A stretch of DNA of 33,199 bases from Vicinamibacteria bacterium (GTDB lineage Bacteria; Acidobacteriota; Vicinamibacteria; Vicinamibacterales; UBA8438): NCBI GenBank assembly GCA_022821235.1, contig JAJEEA010000162.1, forward strand, positions 1 to 33,199, written 5' to 3'. Numbering within the stretch: position 1 is the stretch's first letter; the number at the start of each line of letters is the position of its first letter. Below are positions 15,545 to 25,225 of the stretch, one piece after another. The notes beneath the pieces are model-generated. The model worked only from the letters and a program-made list of their open reading frames with translations. It was not told where the DNA came from and did not search any database. The position numbers and the translations under genes were made by a program.

Positions 15545-18500
15545 CTACTCGAACAGCTTCCGCTGCCGGCGGGTCGGAAACAGCTCGGGCTGACCACCCG
15601 GCCCGGTCTCGGCGACCCGTTGCGCCGGCATGCCGACGTCCGTCGCGGCCATGGCCCGTCCCCCCCGCCGTCGATAGGCGTCGCTGTCGAGAAGCTCGCG
15701 GGCGTGCAACTGGTCGAGCAGCCGGGCGTAGCCGTCGTCGTGCAGATGACCAGCGCGGCGCAGATCGGCGACCATCGACCAGTAGGCGCCCTCGTACAGG
15801 ATGTCTCGCGCACGGATCTCGGCCAGCACCGTCACGTAGCCGTCGTCGCCGGTCAGGTCTTGCGTGAACGGGTCCGTGAGCAGGCCGCGATAGTCGTGGC
15901 CATCGGTCATCCGTTGTGCCATCAGGTCGACGACACGCAATGCGTAGCGGTGCTCGCCCAGCAGGTTGCGGGCGTGCAGGTGACACTCGCGCCACGACTC
16001 GTCGGCGCTCTGGACGAGCTGCCAGTCGTAGAAGCGGGGGCCGAGGCGGCTGGCGACGGGTTGGGGCTCACGGGCGCGCTGGTCGTGGCCGAGGCCGTAG
16101 TCGGCGAGACGCAGGGTCTCCGGCAACATCCAGCCTTCGCCGTTGTTCTGGGCGAGGAAGTCCTCGGTGCCGCGTTCGCGGTTGCCGCCGGCCGCATCGA
16201 TCTTCTCCTGAAGGTCGTGGAAGGCGACGAGCGCCAGGACGGTCTGGCGAAGTTCTGGAGCCCTGTCCTTGTCCACGCGCCAGAAGCCCTTCGGTCGGAT
16301 GCCGTCGGGATTATCGAGAGGCGCATCACATTCTGCGAGTGCGTGTCGCAGATCAGAGCCAGAGAAGCCGAACGCAGCTGCCACGACGGCATCCGCCATG
16401 GTGGCAATTCGAAGTCGCTCCTGCGGGGAACAGGCGTTGCCGTACGAGCGTCTCGCTCCGCGCGGCATTTGCAGCCGTTCTCCGGCGAACCAAATGTCCG
16501 AAAGCAGCAGTTGCGACATCAGGGCCAGCAGTTTCTGGTTACAGGCACCAGCAGCCGGCAAAGGGAGTGATTCGACGATGTACCAATTGAGGGTGATTCC
16601 TGACAGATGTTGCCGGGCGATCCAGTCGAATGCGATCGTGTTCGCGATGGTGCTCAATTCAATCGTTCTCAGGACATTACGCGACGAAGGCAGCAGGAGC
16701 GGTGCCTTGTTGCCGCATGGGGAATCTGCGACTGGGGAGGCTATTACCGTGCGAGCATTCGTGGATGATGTAACGTCCATGAAGGCGAACTTCAATCCTC
16801 GCTCCGTCGCAGACCCGCGCACGTAGTCGCTACGCGCCATCAGGTACTGCGGTTCAATCTGCTTGAGGTCCCAGGCAATGTCTCGCCACACCGCTGATCT
16901 TCCCTTGCCGCTCACCCAACCCTTCTGACTGGAGTCACACTGGCCGATCATGCGGCCCTCGTAGAGCGGCAACGCGATGTCTTGTATCTGCTCCTCTCGC
17001 ATCCACGCGTCTCCGTCGCGCGAGAGGACGATGCCCCTCGGGATGGCGGCCCGCGGAATCGGCAATTCGTCGTACGGCGGCTGGGCGCAGCGGGAGCGCC
17101 CGTTCGTGGGGGCGACGTCGCCCGGCTTTAGCCAACGCCCGTGTACGAACCGCGCCTGGAGTCGCCGGCGTTCCGGACCGGCTGTGGTGTCGAACAGCCA
17201 ATCTTCGAGCTCGATCGCCACCGGTTCGGGTCGTGACGGATCCACATCGATCTCTTCCCACAACTCGTCGATGGGCCGCCAGTCGCCGAGCAGCCAGCGG
17301 CTGTATTCGTCGGGCCGGTAGCCCTTCGCCTCCCATTGCGGGCGCGGCGGGAACAGCTTGGAGTCGCCCGTCATGTGGAACTCGGTGGCGTAGCTGATGC
17401 CCCAGCCGTCAGGGCCGTCGTCGCCGAGCAGGACGGCATTGGCGTAGATCTTCTCCAGGATCTCCAAGTCGCGCTGTGATTGGATCTCGAGGAGGGCGCG
17501 GCTCTTCGGGCTGAACCTCTGGATCTGCGCCCGGGTGTAGGGCGTGGCGAGGTCCTCGGCGCGCTCCCAGTCGTCGGGGTTGCGGCGCATGAAGACGGTG
17601 CGGATCGCCTTGGTGGCGCTGCCCTTCTCGACGACGACGGGGTTGAACTTGTAGCTCCTGTGAATCGGGAAGACCCTGTCGCGGTTCTCGACGCCGAACA
17701 GCCATTCCCACCGGCAGTGTTCGAGGAACAGATCGCGCAGGGCGCCAGTGCCATGGTCCGAGTACAGCCCGGAGGGCACCAGGAAGCCGAGCCGGCCGCC
17801 CCGCGCGTCGGCGTCTGCCGTGCGGTCGGGGTTGGTATCGGCGCGCGTGTTGGCGTCGCCGGCGCTCTCTTCACCAGCGTTCGCGCCGCTGGCGCCCGGC
17901 GCTGGTTGCGCCAGGAGCGCGTGGGCGGTCTCGAGGAACAGCTTGTAGAGGTTGAGGTCGGCCGAGCCCTGGTGGCGGAACGGGTGAGCGGAATCGGCGA
18001 AGGCGGCGGACTGGAGGCGGGCGCCCCGCCAGCGTTCGTGAAGCCCCAGGTTCGTCGCGCCCCGTATAACCGTGAAGCGATCCGTACTCGTGGCGTTCTC
18101 TTCGGGGTCGCCGAAGGGACTCCGCGCGTGGCTCGTGAAGTTGGACCGGGCGCGGAACCGTGCGCGGTAGTCGAGCCACGCGCGCTCGGTGCCGGCGTCG
18201 GCGAAGTACTCGGTCTGCTTGTCGAGGGCCTGCTGCTTGCCGTACGAGCGGTAGAGCGGATCGAGGTTCGAGAAGAATTCCTTGGAGGCTGGCTTGGCGA
18301 TGTCCCAGGGCGGATTCCCCAGCATCCCATCGAACCCGCTGCCCACGCGCCGGAACACGTCGGGGAACTCCAGCTCCCAGTGAAAGAAGCGCATCTCGGC
18401 GGCGATGCGCCGGGCGACGGCGAGGGTCGCGACCGGCGGGTCGGCGAAGGTGCTCGGCAGCGGCGCGTGGTCGAGGGCGTCGGCCGGCCAGAACCAGCAC

Positions 18501-21343
18501 GCGCACCAGAGATCCATCGCGTGCTTGAGCGCGCGCCACGGCGCCGATCCGACGAGTTCGTCTCGGTACAGTCGCGCCCGGTCGGCGGCGTCCTGCACGG
18601 GCATGGCGTGCATGCGCTCGAGAACCGCGAGGGCGTTGTGGTGGGCGGTGGCCGACTGTTCCAACAGGTCGGGCGAGAACAGGTCGGCAGCGCGCAGGAA
18701 GGTTCGCAGGTCCGGTGTCAGCTTGTCCTTGACGAACGCCTTGATCGCCCTGGTGCGCGCCTTCTTCTCGAAGTGCACGCCGTTCGAGTGGTTCGTGTCT
18801 CCTCCCTCGCGGTTCTTCCAGGCCATCACCGGATAGTGCGCGAACTGGTCGAACCAGGCGCCGATCAGGGCGTTGCCGCACTTGATCTTGTGGTCCAGAA
18901 ACCCGAACGGCAGGGTGCGGTCCATGGTCTCGATCCAGAGCGACAGGCGGCACAGTTCCACTGCCAAGGGATCGAGGTCGACGGCGTAGATGCAGCGCTC
19001 CACGACGTGGCGTCGCAGCACCGCCTTGAGGCGCGGCTCGAAACTGTGGTCGTCGGGGCGACAGGGAATCAACTCGTCGGCCAGGCGGGAGTCTTTGGCG
19101 TCGTTGTCGTTCGCGTCCCCGATGCCGAGCAGGCGCACCATTACACGGTCGCCGTCGCGCTGGAGGCGGTCGTGATGCTGGAGCGCCGCGTAGAGCGCAT
19201 CGGTCAGGAAGCGCAACGCGGCCAGCGGAAACGTACCCGATCCGCAGGCGGGATCGCAGACGGTCAGGTCGAGGATTCGCTCGGGCGGCTTCGGTATCCA
19301 GCGGGCGGGGGGCGCGTCGAGGTCGGGCTTGCCGTCCGCGGCGGCCGGCGGGTCGTAGGCGAGGGGGCGCAACGTGCGCTGCACGGTCGGCACCGCGAGG
19401 CCGGGGCGCGTGTAGAAGCTGCCCGAGCCCTTGCGCGTGCCGCCCCAGCGGACAAGGTACCACTCGCCGGGGAGGACGACGCGGGCGACGAGCTGTCGCG
19501 CCTTGGCCGCGAGGCGGCGCTCGAACGCGAGGCGGCGCTCGGGCGTGTCGCGGCCGCGGGGCTTGGGGAGCAGACGGGCCGCCTGCACCGCGCGGCGCGC
19601 CCATTGCTCGGCGCGCGTGCGGTTCCGTTGGCGCTCGTCCGGTGCGACGGCGACGTCGTCCGGGCGAACGCCCTCGGACGACGAGGCGTCCGGGAGCCCG
19701 GAGAGCGGGGGCTCTTCCTCGGTCGCCACGGCGTCCGCGGTGTCGTCTTCGGCGTCCGACGCGTCGGTCTCCGTTGCCTCTTCGTCCGGTCGTTCGGCCG
19801 CCCCGTCCGACTTCTCCTTGAGCTTCTCGAACAGGGTCCGGAGCGCCCGGTCGTCCATGCCCTCCAGGCGCGACAGGGGCAGCGCCGGCTGGTCGCCCAC
19901 CGAGAGGAAGATCACCGGGTCGCCCGCGGGCGCGGTCTTCAGCTCGTAGTCGAGCAGCCCCTCGTAGAGGATGCCGATGTACTCGGACGAGAGATCGGAG
20001 AAGTCCACGGGAGCGACGGCCCGGACGCTGGACCTGCCCTGGCGGATCCGGATCGTCGTCCGCGTCAGGAGCTTCAGCATCTCGTGGACGTCGCGGTCCG
20101 GCATCACCTCGTGCTCGAAGCAGGCCTGCTCGTACACGCGGAGCGCGCGCGACACGCCGTCGTCGGCCTTCACGGTGCCGGGCGCGAACAGGTCGCCGCC
20201 ATAGGCAGTCACCGGCAGATCCGGATGATGGGAACCCTCCCGGACGAGCGCGAAGAGGGCCAGGACGTGGGGCCACGCGCCGAAGCTGCTCGCGAGGCTA
20301 CGGCCCCGCGCGGCGGCCCGTTCGAGCCGTTCGAGCAGCCCGTGCAGGCCGTAGCTCTCGTGATAGAGGGGGTTGTCGCGGGGCAGCAGGTCGCGCGACT
20401 CGGCGAACAGAATCACCACCAGCCGCATCGCCACCCGGCAGGCGGCGCGGTAGATCTCGGCCGGGCAGGCGCCGAACATCTCCCGGACCTCGTCGGCGTC
20501 GGGCACGGGGGCGCCGGCATCCTCGGCCAGGTACTCGACGTACTCCCGGATGTCGTCCGCTTCCCCGAGGGAAGACAGGGCGTCGCCGTGGGCGCGAATC
20601 AGGATCTCGACCGCCTCGCGCACCCGCTCGCCGAGCACCTCCGAGAGCTCGGCCTGTCCCTTGCGCGTGTCGCGAATGGCCTGCAGCAGCGGCGGTTCGG
20701 CGCCCTCCGCCTCGGGCGTCCAGAGAGAGTGCTGCAGCAGGGTGCGCAGCGCCGTCACCTGCGGCGACAGCTCGCCCTCCTCGAACCAGAGCTCGAGGTC
20801 CCACTCGCACCAGGCGTCGTAGTCGAGCCCGGCGAACACCAGTCGCCACTGCCGGCCGTTCGTCACCAGCGCCAAGTGGTCGCCGCCGGCCCGCAGCCAG
20901 CCGAGCACCCGGCTCACGATGCGGCGGCTGCGGCCGATGCCGAGCTGCCTGCCGTCGTCCAGGAACACCGGCAGCCGGGCGCCGCGCCGGCCCTGCCAGA
21001 GCTGGCGGGGCTTGACGGTCTCGCCGGTGACGGCGCGCCGCCCCCACGCGGGGGCCACGTGGCTGCCGCGCGTCCAGGCGCCGGTCGATGCGTCGAGGCC
21101 GCAGACCTGCTCGAGCACGAAGGCGACGAAGGGAGACGCCTCGGCGCTGCCGTCCAGCATCGCATTGGCGCGCTGGCGGAGTTGGCGCTCGGTCCACGCG
21201 TCGAGCGGGGCGGGCGCATGGCCGGCGAGAGCCGCGAGGCGCGTGCCGTCGAGCAGCAGCCCGCCGTGGCGCAGGCGGCCCCAGCCGGGCAGGCCGGCTT
21301 CGCGGGACTGCCCTCCGGTTGCGTTCGACTTCGGCCCGGGCAT
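15545..21343 (-). CDS. drmMI: very large Eco57I-like N6-adenine DNA methyltransferase, DrmMI-like
   Basis: 1932 residues; ATG at 21343, 8 nt after the helicase stop. Domains in order: an N-terminal region of about 600 residues like that of PglX/Eco57I-family proteins (ALVTNGRQWRLVFAGLDYDAWCEWDLE); a long acidic linker (about 500-550); a methyltransferase with motif I DPACGSGTF at 697 onward and motif IV NPPW at 1010-1013; and a TaqI-like target-recognition region with NWYIVESLPLP. A second polar insertion rich in Ala, Asp and Thr sits between motif IV and the recognition domain. It should methylate adenine in a specific site and mark host DNA. The partner is the SNF2 helicase encoded upstream, as in class 1 DISARM (DrmMI with DrmD). 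The DISARM core genes drmA, drmB and drmC are not in the window, so the symbol is tentative. Confidence 0.8.
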   Translation of the reverse strand: MPGPKSNATGGQSREAGLPGWGRLRHGGLLLDGTRLAALAGHAPAPLDAWTERQLRQRANAMLDGSAEASPFVAFVLEQVCGLDASTGAWTRGSHVAPAWGRRAVTGETVKPRQLWQGRRGARLPVFLDDGRQLGIGRSRRIVSRVLGWLRAGGDHLALVTNGRQWRLVFAGLDYDAWCEWDLELWFEEGELSPQVTALRTLLQHSLWTPEAEGAEPPLLQAIRDTRKGQAELSEVLGERVREAVEILIRAHGDALSSLGEADDIREYVEYLAEDAGAPVPDADEVREMFGACPAEIYRAACRVAMRLVVILFAESRDLLPRDNPLYHESYGLHGLLERLERAAARGRSLASSFGAWPHVLALFALVREGSHHPDLPVTAYGGDLFAPGTVKADDGVSRALRVYEQACFEHEVMPDRDVHEMLKLLTRTTIRIRQGRSSVRAVAPVDFSDLSSEYIGILYEGLLDYELKTAPAGDPVIFLSVGDQPALPLSRLEGMDDRALRTLFEKLKEKSDGAAERPDEEATETDASDAEDDTADAVATEEEPPLSGLPDASSSEGVRPDDVAVAPDERQRNRTRAEQWARRAVQAARLLPKPRGRDTPERRLAFERRLAAKARQLVARVVLPGEWYLVRWGGTRKGSGSFYTRPGLAVPTVQRTLRPLAYDPPAAADGKPDLDAPPARWIPKPPERILDLTVCDPACGSGTFPLAALRFLTDALYAALQHHDRLQRDGDRVMVRLLGIGDANDNDAKDSRLADELIPCRPDDHSFEPRLKAVLRRHVVERCIYAVDLDPLAVELCRLSLWIETMDRTLPFGFLDHKIKCGNALIGAWFDQFAHYPVMAWKNREGGDTNHSNGVHFEKKARTRAIKAFVKDKLTPDLRTFLRAADLFSPDLLEQSATAHHNALAVLERMHAMPVQDAADRARLYRDELVGSAPWRALKHAMDLWCACWFWPADALDHAPLPSTFADPPVATLAVARRIAAEMRFFHWELEFPDVFRRVGSGFDGMLGNPPWDIAKPASKEFFSNLDPLYRSYGKQQALDKQTEYFADAGTERAWLDYRARFRARSNFTSHARSPFGDPEENATSTDRFTVIRGATNLGLHERWRGARLQSAAFADSAHPFRHQGSADLNLYKLFLETAHALLAQPAPGASGANAGEESAGDANTRADTNPDRTADADARGGRLGFLVPSGLYSDHGTGALRDLFLEHCRWEWLFGVENRDRVFPIHRSYKFNPVVVEKGSATKAIRTVFMRRNPDDWERAEDLATPYTRAQIQRFSPKSRALLEIQSQRDLEILEKIYANAVLLGDDGPDGWGISYATEFHMTGDSKLFPPRPQWEAKGYRPDEYSRWLLGDWRPIDELWEEIDVDPSRPEPVAIELEDWLFDTTAGPERRRLQARFVHGRWLKPGDVAPTNGRSRCAQPPYDELPIPRAAIPRGIVLSRDGDAWMREEQIQDIALPLYEGRMIGQCDSSQKGWVSGKGRSAVWRDIAWDLKQIEPQYLMARSDYVRGSATERGLKFAFMDVTSSTNARTVIASPVADSPCGNKAPLLLPSSRNVLRTIELSTIANTIAFDWIARQHLSGITLNWYIVESLPLPAAGACNQKLLALMSQLLLSDIWFAGERLQMPRGARRSYGNACSPQERLRIATMADAVVAAAFGFSGSDLRHALAECDAPLDNPDGIRPKGFWRVDKDRAPELRQTVLALVAFHDLQEKIDAAGGNRERGTEDFLAQNNGEGWMLPETLRLADYGLGHDQRAREPQPVASRLGPRFYDWQLVQSADESWRECHLHARNLLGEHRYALRVVDLMAQRMTDGHDYRGLLTDPFTQDLTGDDGYVTVLAEIRARDILYEGAYWSMVADLRRAGHLHDDGYARLLDQLHARELLDSDAYRRRGGRAMAATDVGMPAQRVAETGPGGQPELFPTRRQRKLFE

Positions 21344-21351
21344 GGTTCCGC

Positions 21352-24300
21352 TCAGTGTGACGTTTGCGGCAGGCGGACTTCCACCGCGACCGGGAACACC
21401 TGGGCCTGGCCGGCGAGGGTGAAGCGCTTCGGCAGCAGGTGGTCGAGAATGCGCTCGCGCTCGCGCTGCAATTGCTCGCGGATCTCTTCGTAGTGCCGGC
21501 GGCGGCGGGCCAGCTCCTCCTGCTTCTCTTCGATCGACCGTTCCAGCGCCGCGAGGCGGTCGTCCTCGTCGAAGAGCCCGCGCTGGCGCGACTTCTCGGT
21601 CAGGTCCTCCAGCTCGCGCGCCAGCCTCGCCGCCGTCGACTGCTCGATCAGCGCCGACACCTCTCCCTGACGCTGCCGGTAGCGCTCGTCCTCGCGGATG
21701 CGCGCGGCCTCGCCGTCGACGTGGAGCTGGCGCCGAAGGCGTTCGGTGAGGTCGTCCCGGTAGCGGCGCAGCCACTTCTGCAGGCCGGCCCGGGCATCGT
21801 CGAAGATGTCACCCGCGCGCGCCCGCGCCGCCGGGTCGTCCGTGCCGAGGGCGTCGCGCAGGGTCTGCGCGGGGGCGTGGGGCAGCGGCTCGCCGGGAAC
21901 GCCGTCGCGGACCGGAAGGGCCAGCGTCCGCACCCAGCGGTGGAACGTCTCGCGCAGTTCGTTGACGCCGAGCTCTTCGACGCTGAGCAGGATGACGGCG
22001 TCGGTACCGGCCGGAACCGGTCCCAGTCGCACCGTCCAGCGTGATGTTCCGGTCTCGTTCCGTCCGGGATAACGGCTGCGCGTGAGGACACCGAGGGCCC
22101 GCTGCATCAGGGGATGGGCCAGGTGCACGAGCAGCGCGTCCTGCCGGGGACGGAACACGCTCAACCGGCCGAGCCGCTCGATGAACGGCTCGGTGCTGAA
22201 AGCCAGCCGCGGCATCGGCCCGAATCCTCCGCCGGGGGCAGGGCGGCGCACGGCCTCGTCGATGACGTCCCGCCAGCCCGCGAGATCGGAGTACAGCAAC
22301 CGACAGAAGCCGGGCTCCCCGTCGGCCTGGAGCTGCGGGCGGCCGGCGGGAATGGCGAGAGCGGCTTCGAGCGTGTCTCGCATCGCGCCGGGGTCGAGAT
22401 CGATCTCCGCCGCCATGGCCTCGATCACCGCCGCCTCCCGCGCCTCCTCGTCCGCCGCCGCGACCGTGCCGTCCGCCGCGAGGTCGGTGCCGCCGCGGCC
22501 GGCCGCGGCGCTCCGGTCGAGGTCTGCCCGCACCGCCGCCGCGTCCTCGCCCCGAACCAGGCGGCGGTGCACGGCGCGGTCGAAGACCTCGTTCAGCGAG
22601 CCGAGGTCCTCGCGTATCTCGTCGGCCTTGCGTATCACGTGAGCGAGAAAGTCGAGATCGGGGTCGGCCGTGCTCGCGAAGTGATGCACGGTCACGTCGC
22701 GGGCCTGGCCGTAGCGGTCGATGCGGCCATTGCGCTGCTCGAGGCGCGACGGGTTCCACGGGCAGTCGTAGTGGAGCAGACAGCGCGCGGTGCGGTGCAG
22801 GTTGAGCCCCTCGGACGCGGCGTCGGTGGCGACGAGAACCCGCACCGGCGACGCCGGGTCGTTGAACGCGGTCTTGACGTTCTCCCGGTCGGCCTGGTCC
22901 ATCCCGTCGGGGCCGCCGCTGCCGAACAGGGTCAGGACACGGTCGGCGGGGTACCGCTCGCGCAGTCGGCGGGTCAGGTAGTCGAGGGTGGTCTTGTACT
23001 CGGTGAAGACGATCAGGCGTTCATCCGCCCGGAACGCCGGTGCGTTCCCCGCGCCGCCTCGGGTGCGGCCGGGGGGCTCCATCAGCAGGCGCTCGATCAG
23101 GGCCACGAGGGCGTCGAATCGCGCGTCGGCGCGCGGCGTCTGATCCACGATCGGCGCGTCGAGGTCGAAGCCGAGGGCGTCGAGCGCGTCCTCGATGTCG
23201 CGGATCTCCGCGTGCAGATCGCCGGCGAAGTTCCGTAGCCAAGCGCCGGCGACGGTTGCGGCGGTGGCTTCGCGCTGCTGGGCTTCGCGGTCGTCGCCGG
23301 TCTCCTGCCGCAGGGTGCGCTCGGCTGCCGCCACGTCCTTGTCGGTGGCCGGCTCCGCCCTCGAGAGTCCCTGCCGCGCCCGGCTCCAGGAGTCGGCGAA
23401 GGCGGTGGGGCACGACAGCAGCCGCTTGTTCAGAATCTCGACCGCGAATGCGCCGGTTCGCCGCCGGGGCGCCGGTCCCTTCGCCACGAGGGCGCGAACG
23501 GCGGCGCGGAAGGCGTCGAAGGCGGCGGACAGCTCGGCCTCGAGGGGGTCGGGGGCGAGGAGGAGGGCTTCCGGGGGCTTCCGGGTGCAGAAGCGTGGAC
23601 TTGCGTCCTCTTCCTGCGAGGGGTTCCCCCTCGCGCTCCCCCGCTGAAGGCTCCCGGCGTTGATGTCGCGTTTCAGGCGGCGGACCACCACGTCCTCTAT
23701 CCGCCCGCGCATGGCGGGGCCCATCTCGCTGGTGCGGGAGAAGCGCACCGGGTCGAGCATCTCGAGGAGCCCGGTGAACGATCGCGTGTGTCCGTTGTGA
23801 GGCGTGGCGGAGAGGAAGAGGCGATGCTCGAACCGCGGCGCCACCAGTCTCAGCATGCGGCACAGCTCGCTGTCCTCGCCGAAGGGCGAGGGCATCAGGT
23901 TGTGGCACTCGTCGACGATCAGCAGGTCCCAGGGCAGGTGCGGAGAGTCGTCACGCGGGCGGCTGGCGGCCAGGAACTGCTCGAGCACGTCGGGCTGCCG
24001 CAGATAGTGGTACGAGGCGACGATGCGGCTGAACGAGCGCCAGGGCGTGGCGTCCATCCCGAGCCCGCGGCGCAGGCGCTCGGTCCTCTGCCGGTCGACC
24101 ACCTCGAACCGCAGAGAGAACTTGTCCCAGAGCTCCTCCCGCCACTGGTGCCGCAGCGAGGCCGGCGTGAGGACCAGGACCCGCTGGATGCGGCGGCGGA
24201 GCAGCAGCTCGGTGAGAATCAGGCTCGCCTCGACGGTCTTGCCGAGGCCGACGTCGTCGGCGATGAGCAGGTTGACCCGCGGCATGCGCAACGCCTTCAG

Positions 24301-24714
24301 GAGCGGCACGAGCTGGTAGCTCTCGATGCGCACGCCGCCATGGAACGGGCTCGCGATGGGCTCCCGCCGGGCGCGTCCGTCGCCGTCGCCGGGGTCGAGG
24401 TAGGGCGAGAGGGCCGTCCAGCGCGCCGCCCGCACCAGCGCCTCGAAGTCGTCTACGGGCATCGGGCCGCCGGCGTGGGACGGGTCCGGCAGAGCGTTCG
24501 GTTCGAGCAGATGGCGACTGCCTTCGGGTTCGAGCTCCCACAGCAGGCGTTCCTCGGCCGGCGCGTGATCGTCGGTGTACTCCAGGTGGACGAGGTGGAG
24601 GCGCCCCGTCTCGCCGTCGAAGGGCTCGACCGCCGCGACCACGCCGCGCCGGTTGCGGACGTTGGCGAGCATGCCGGCGCGGGGAACGGCGGGGTCGGTC
24701 GTCGCGGGGCTCAC
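21352..24714 (-). CDS. drmD: SNF2-family helicase, DISARM DrmD-like
   Basis: 1120 residues from GTG with GGAG eight bases upstream. The N-terminus (VRNRRGVVAAVEPFDG...GRLHLVHLEYTD) is typical of DrmD-type helicases. Walker A is DVGLGKT at 154-160, the DEAH-like box is DECH at 268-271, and SATPHNGH follows as motif III. The second RecA domain has VFTEYKTTLDYL, ATDAASEGLNLH and the arginine-finger segment QRNGRIDRYGQ. The C-terminal 250 residues include a long charged coiled coil. It would be an ATP-driven DNA translocase acting with the adjacent methyltransferase. The pair sits 8 nt apart and is surely one operon. No nuclease motif was seen in the protein. Confidence 0.87.
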   Translation of the reverse strand: MSPATTDPAVPRAGMLANVRNRRGVVAAVEPFDGETGRLHLVHLEYTDDHAPAEERLLWELEPEGSRHLLEPNALPDPSHAGGPMPVDDFEALVRAARWTALSPYLDPGDGDGRARREPIASPFHGGVRIESYQLVPLLKALRMPRVNLLIADDVGLGKTVEASLILTELLLRRRIQRVLVLTPASLRHQWREELWDKFSLRFEVVDRQRTERLRRGLGMDATPWRSFSRIVASYHYLRQPDVLEQFLAASRPRDDSPHLPWDLLIVDECHNLMPSPFGEDSELCRMLRLVAPRFEHRLFLSATPHNGHTRSFTGLLEMLDPVRFSRTSEMGPAMRGRIEDVVVRRLKRDINAGSLQRGSARGNPSQEEDASPRFCTRKPPEALLLAPDPLEAELSAAFDAFRAAVRALVAKGPAPRRRTGAFAVEILNKRLLSCPTAFADSWSRARQGLSRAEPATDKDVAAAERTLRQETGDDREAQQREATAATVAGAWLRNFAGDLHAEIRDIEDALDALGFDLDAPIVDQTPRADARFDALVALIERLLMEPPGRTRGGAGNAPAFRADERLIVFTEYKTTLDYLTRRLRERYPADRVLTLFGSGGPDGMDQADRENVKTAFNDPASPVRVLVATDAASEGLNLHRTARCLLHYDCPWNPSRLEQRNGRIDRYGQARDVTVHHFASTADPDLDFLAHVIRKADEIREDLGSLNEVFDRAVHRRLVRGEDAAAVRADLDRSAAAGRGGTDLAADGTVAAADEEAREAAVIEAMAAEIDLDPGAMRDTLEAALAIPAGRPQLQADGEPGFCRLLYSDLAGWRDVIDEAVRRPAPGGGFGPMPRLAFSTEPFIERLGRLSVFRPRQDALLVHLAHPLMQRALGVLTRSRYPGRNETGTSRWTVRLGPVPAGTDAVILLSVEELGVNELRETFHRWVRTLALPVRDGVPGEPLPHAPAQTLRDALGTDDPAARARAGDIFDDARAGLQKWLRRYRDDLTERLRRQLHVDGEAARIREDERYRQRQGEVSALIEQSTAARLARELEDLTEKSRQRGLFDEDDRLAALERSIEEKQEELARRRRHYEEIREQLQRERERILDHLLPKRFTLAGQAQVFPVAVEVRLPQTSH

Positions 24715-24811
24715 GGGCCGCTCCAGGGTGGCCGTCTCCGGCGGACCTCAGTCCGCGGGTCGCGCATCGTACCACGCGGGGCGTCGTCGCCACGGTGGGC
24801 GGAGCGACCTT

Positions 24812-24843
24812 GCATCGCGTCGGGAGTCTCGCCGACGCGATGC
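24812..24843. repeat. perfect 12-bp inverted repeat upstream of the helicase gene
   Basis: GCATCGCGTCGG (24812-24823) and CCGACGCGATGC (24832-24843) are exact reverse complements around an 8-nt loop. It lies about 100 nt before the helicase GTG and about 90 nt after the end of the small membrane-protein gene, both on the minus strand. No T run follows, so an operator or mRNA hairpin is at least as likely as a terminator. Confidence 0.7.
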
Positions 24844-24932
24844 TCCTGCGGCACAGGTTCTTGCCGGATGCATCCTGGCGAGTACCTGCCCGGTCGGTGC
24901 CGAACGTGACGGGCGGGTGAGCGACCGCGACG

Positions 24933-25151
24933 TCAGGTCGCGAGGCGAAGCAGGAGCGCGACGATGACCATCGACAGGGCCAGGTTGAAGCCGACCATCC
25001 ACTTGAGCAGCTTCAGGTCCGATTCGACCACGGGCAGGCGATCCTCGAAGCCTGCGATCTCTTCCGCTGCCTCGCGAGCCTTGTCGTCGGGTGCGCCGGC
25101 TGCCCTGAGGGCATCGTGGGTTTTAGACAGCATCAGCGCCAAGCCCTCCAT
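24933..25151 (-). CDS. small coiled-coil protein with one C-terminal membrane helix (DUF1640-like)
   Basis: 72 residues. Residues about 1-40 are helical (LSKTHDALRAAGAPDDKAREAAEEI), followed by SDLKLLKW and a single hydrophobic helix VGFNLALSMVIVALLL at the C-terminus. This resembles the small DUF1640/CCDC90-type bacterial proteins, whose role is unknown. The ATG at 25151 was preferred over the upstream in-frame ATG because the helical region begins there. It lies 218 nt upstream of the helicase on the same strand, and 74 nt from a divergent peptidase gene. Confidence 0.65.
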   Translation of the reverse strand: MEGLALMLSKTHDALRAAGAPDDKAREAAEEIAGFEDRLPVVESDLKLLKWMVGFNLALSMVIVALLLRLAT

Positions 25152-25225
25152 GGTACCCTCGCACTCGCAGGACCGGCAACGGAATCGGGATTCCCGGTCA
25201 TCGGACAGCAGCACGGAGCAGATGG

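Noticed and set aside
17480..21493. A plus-strand open frame of over 1300 codons opposite the methyltransferase
   Set aside because: It is an antisense frame kept open by GC-rich third positions. Its product has no domain motif, while the minus-strand frame has clear methyltransferase motifs.
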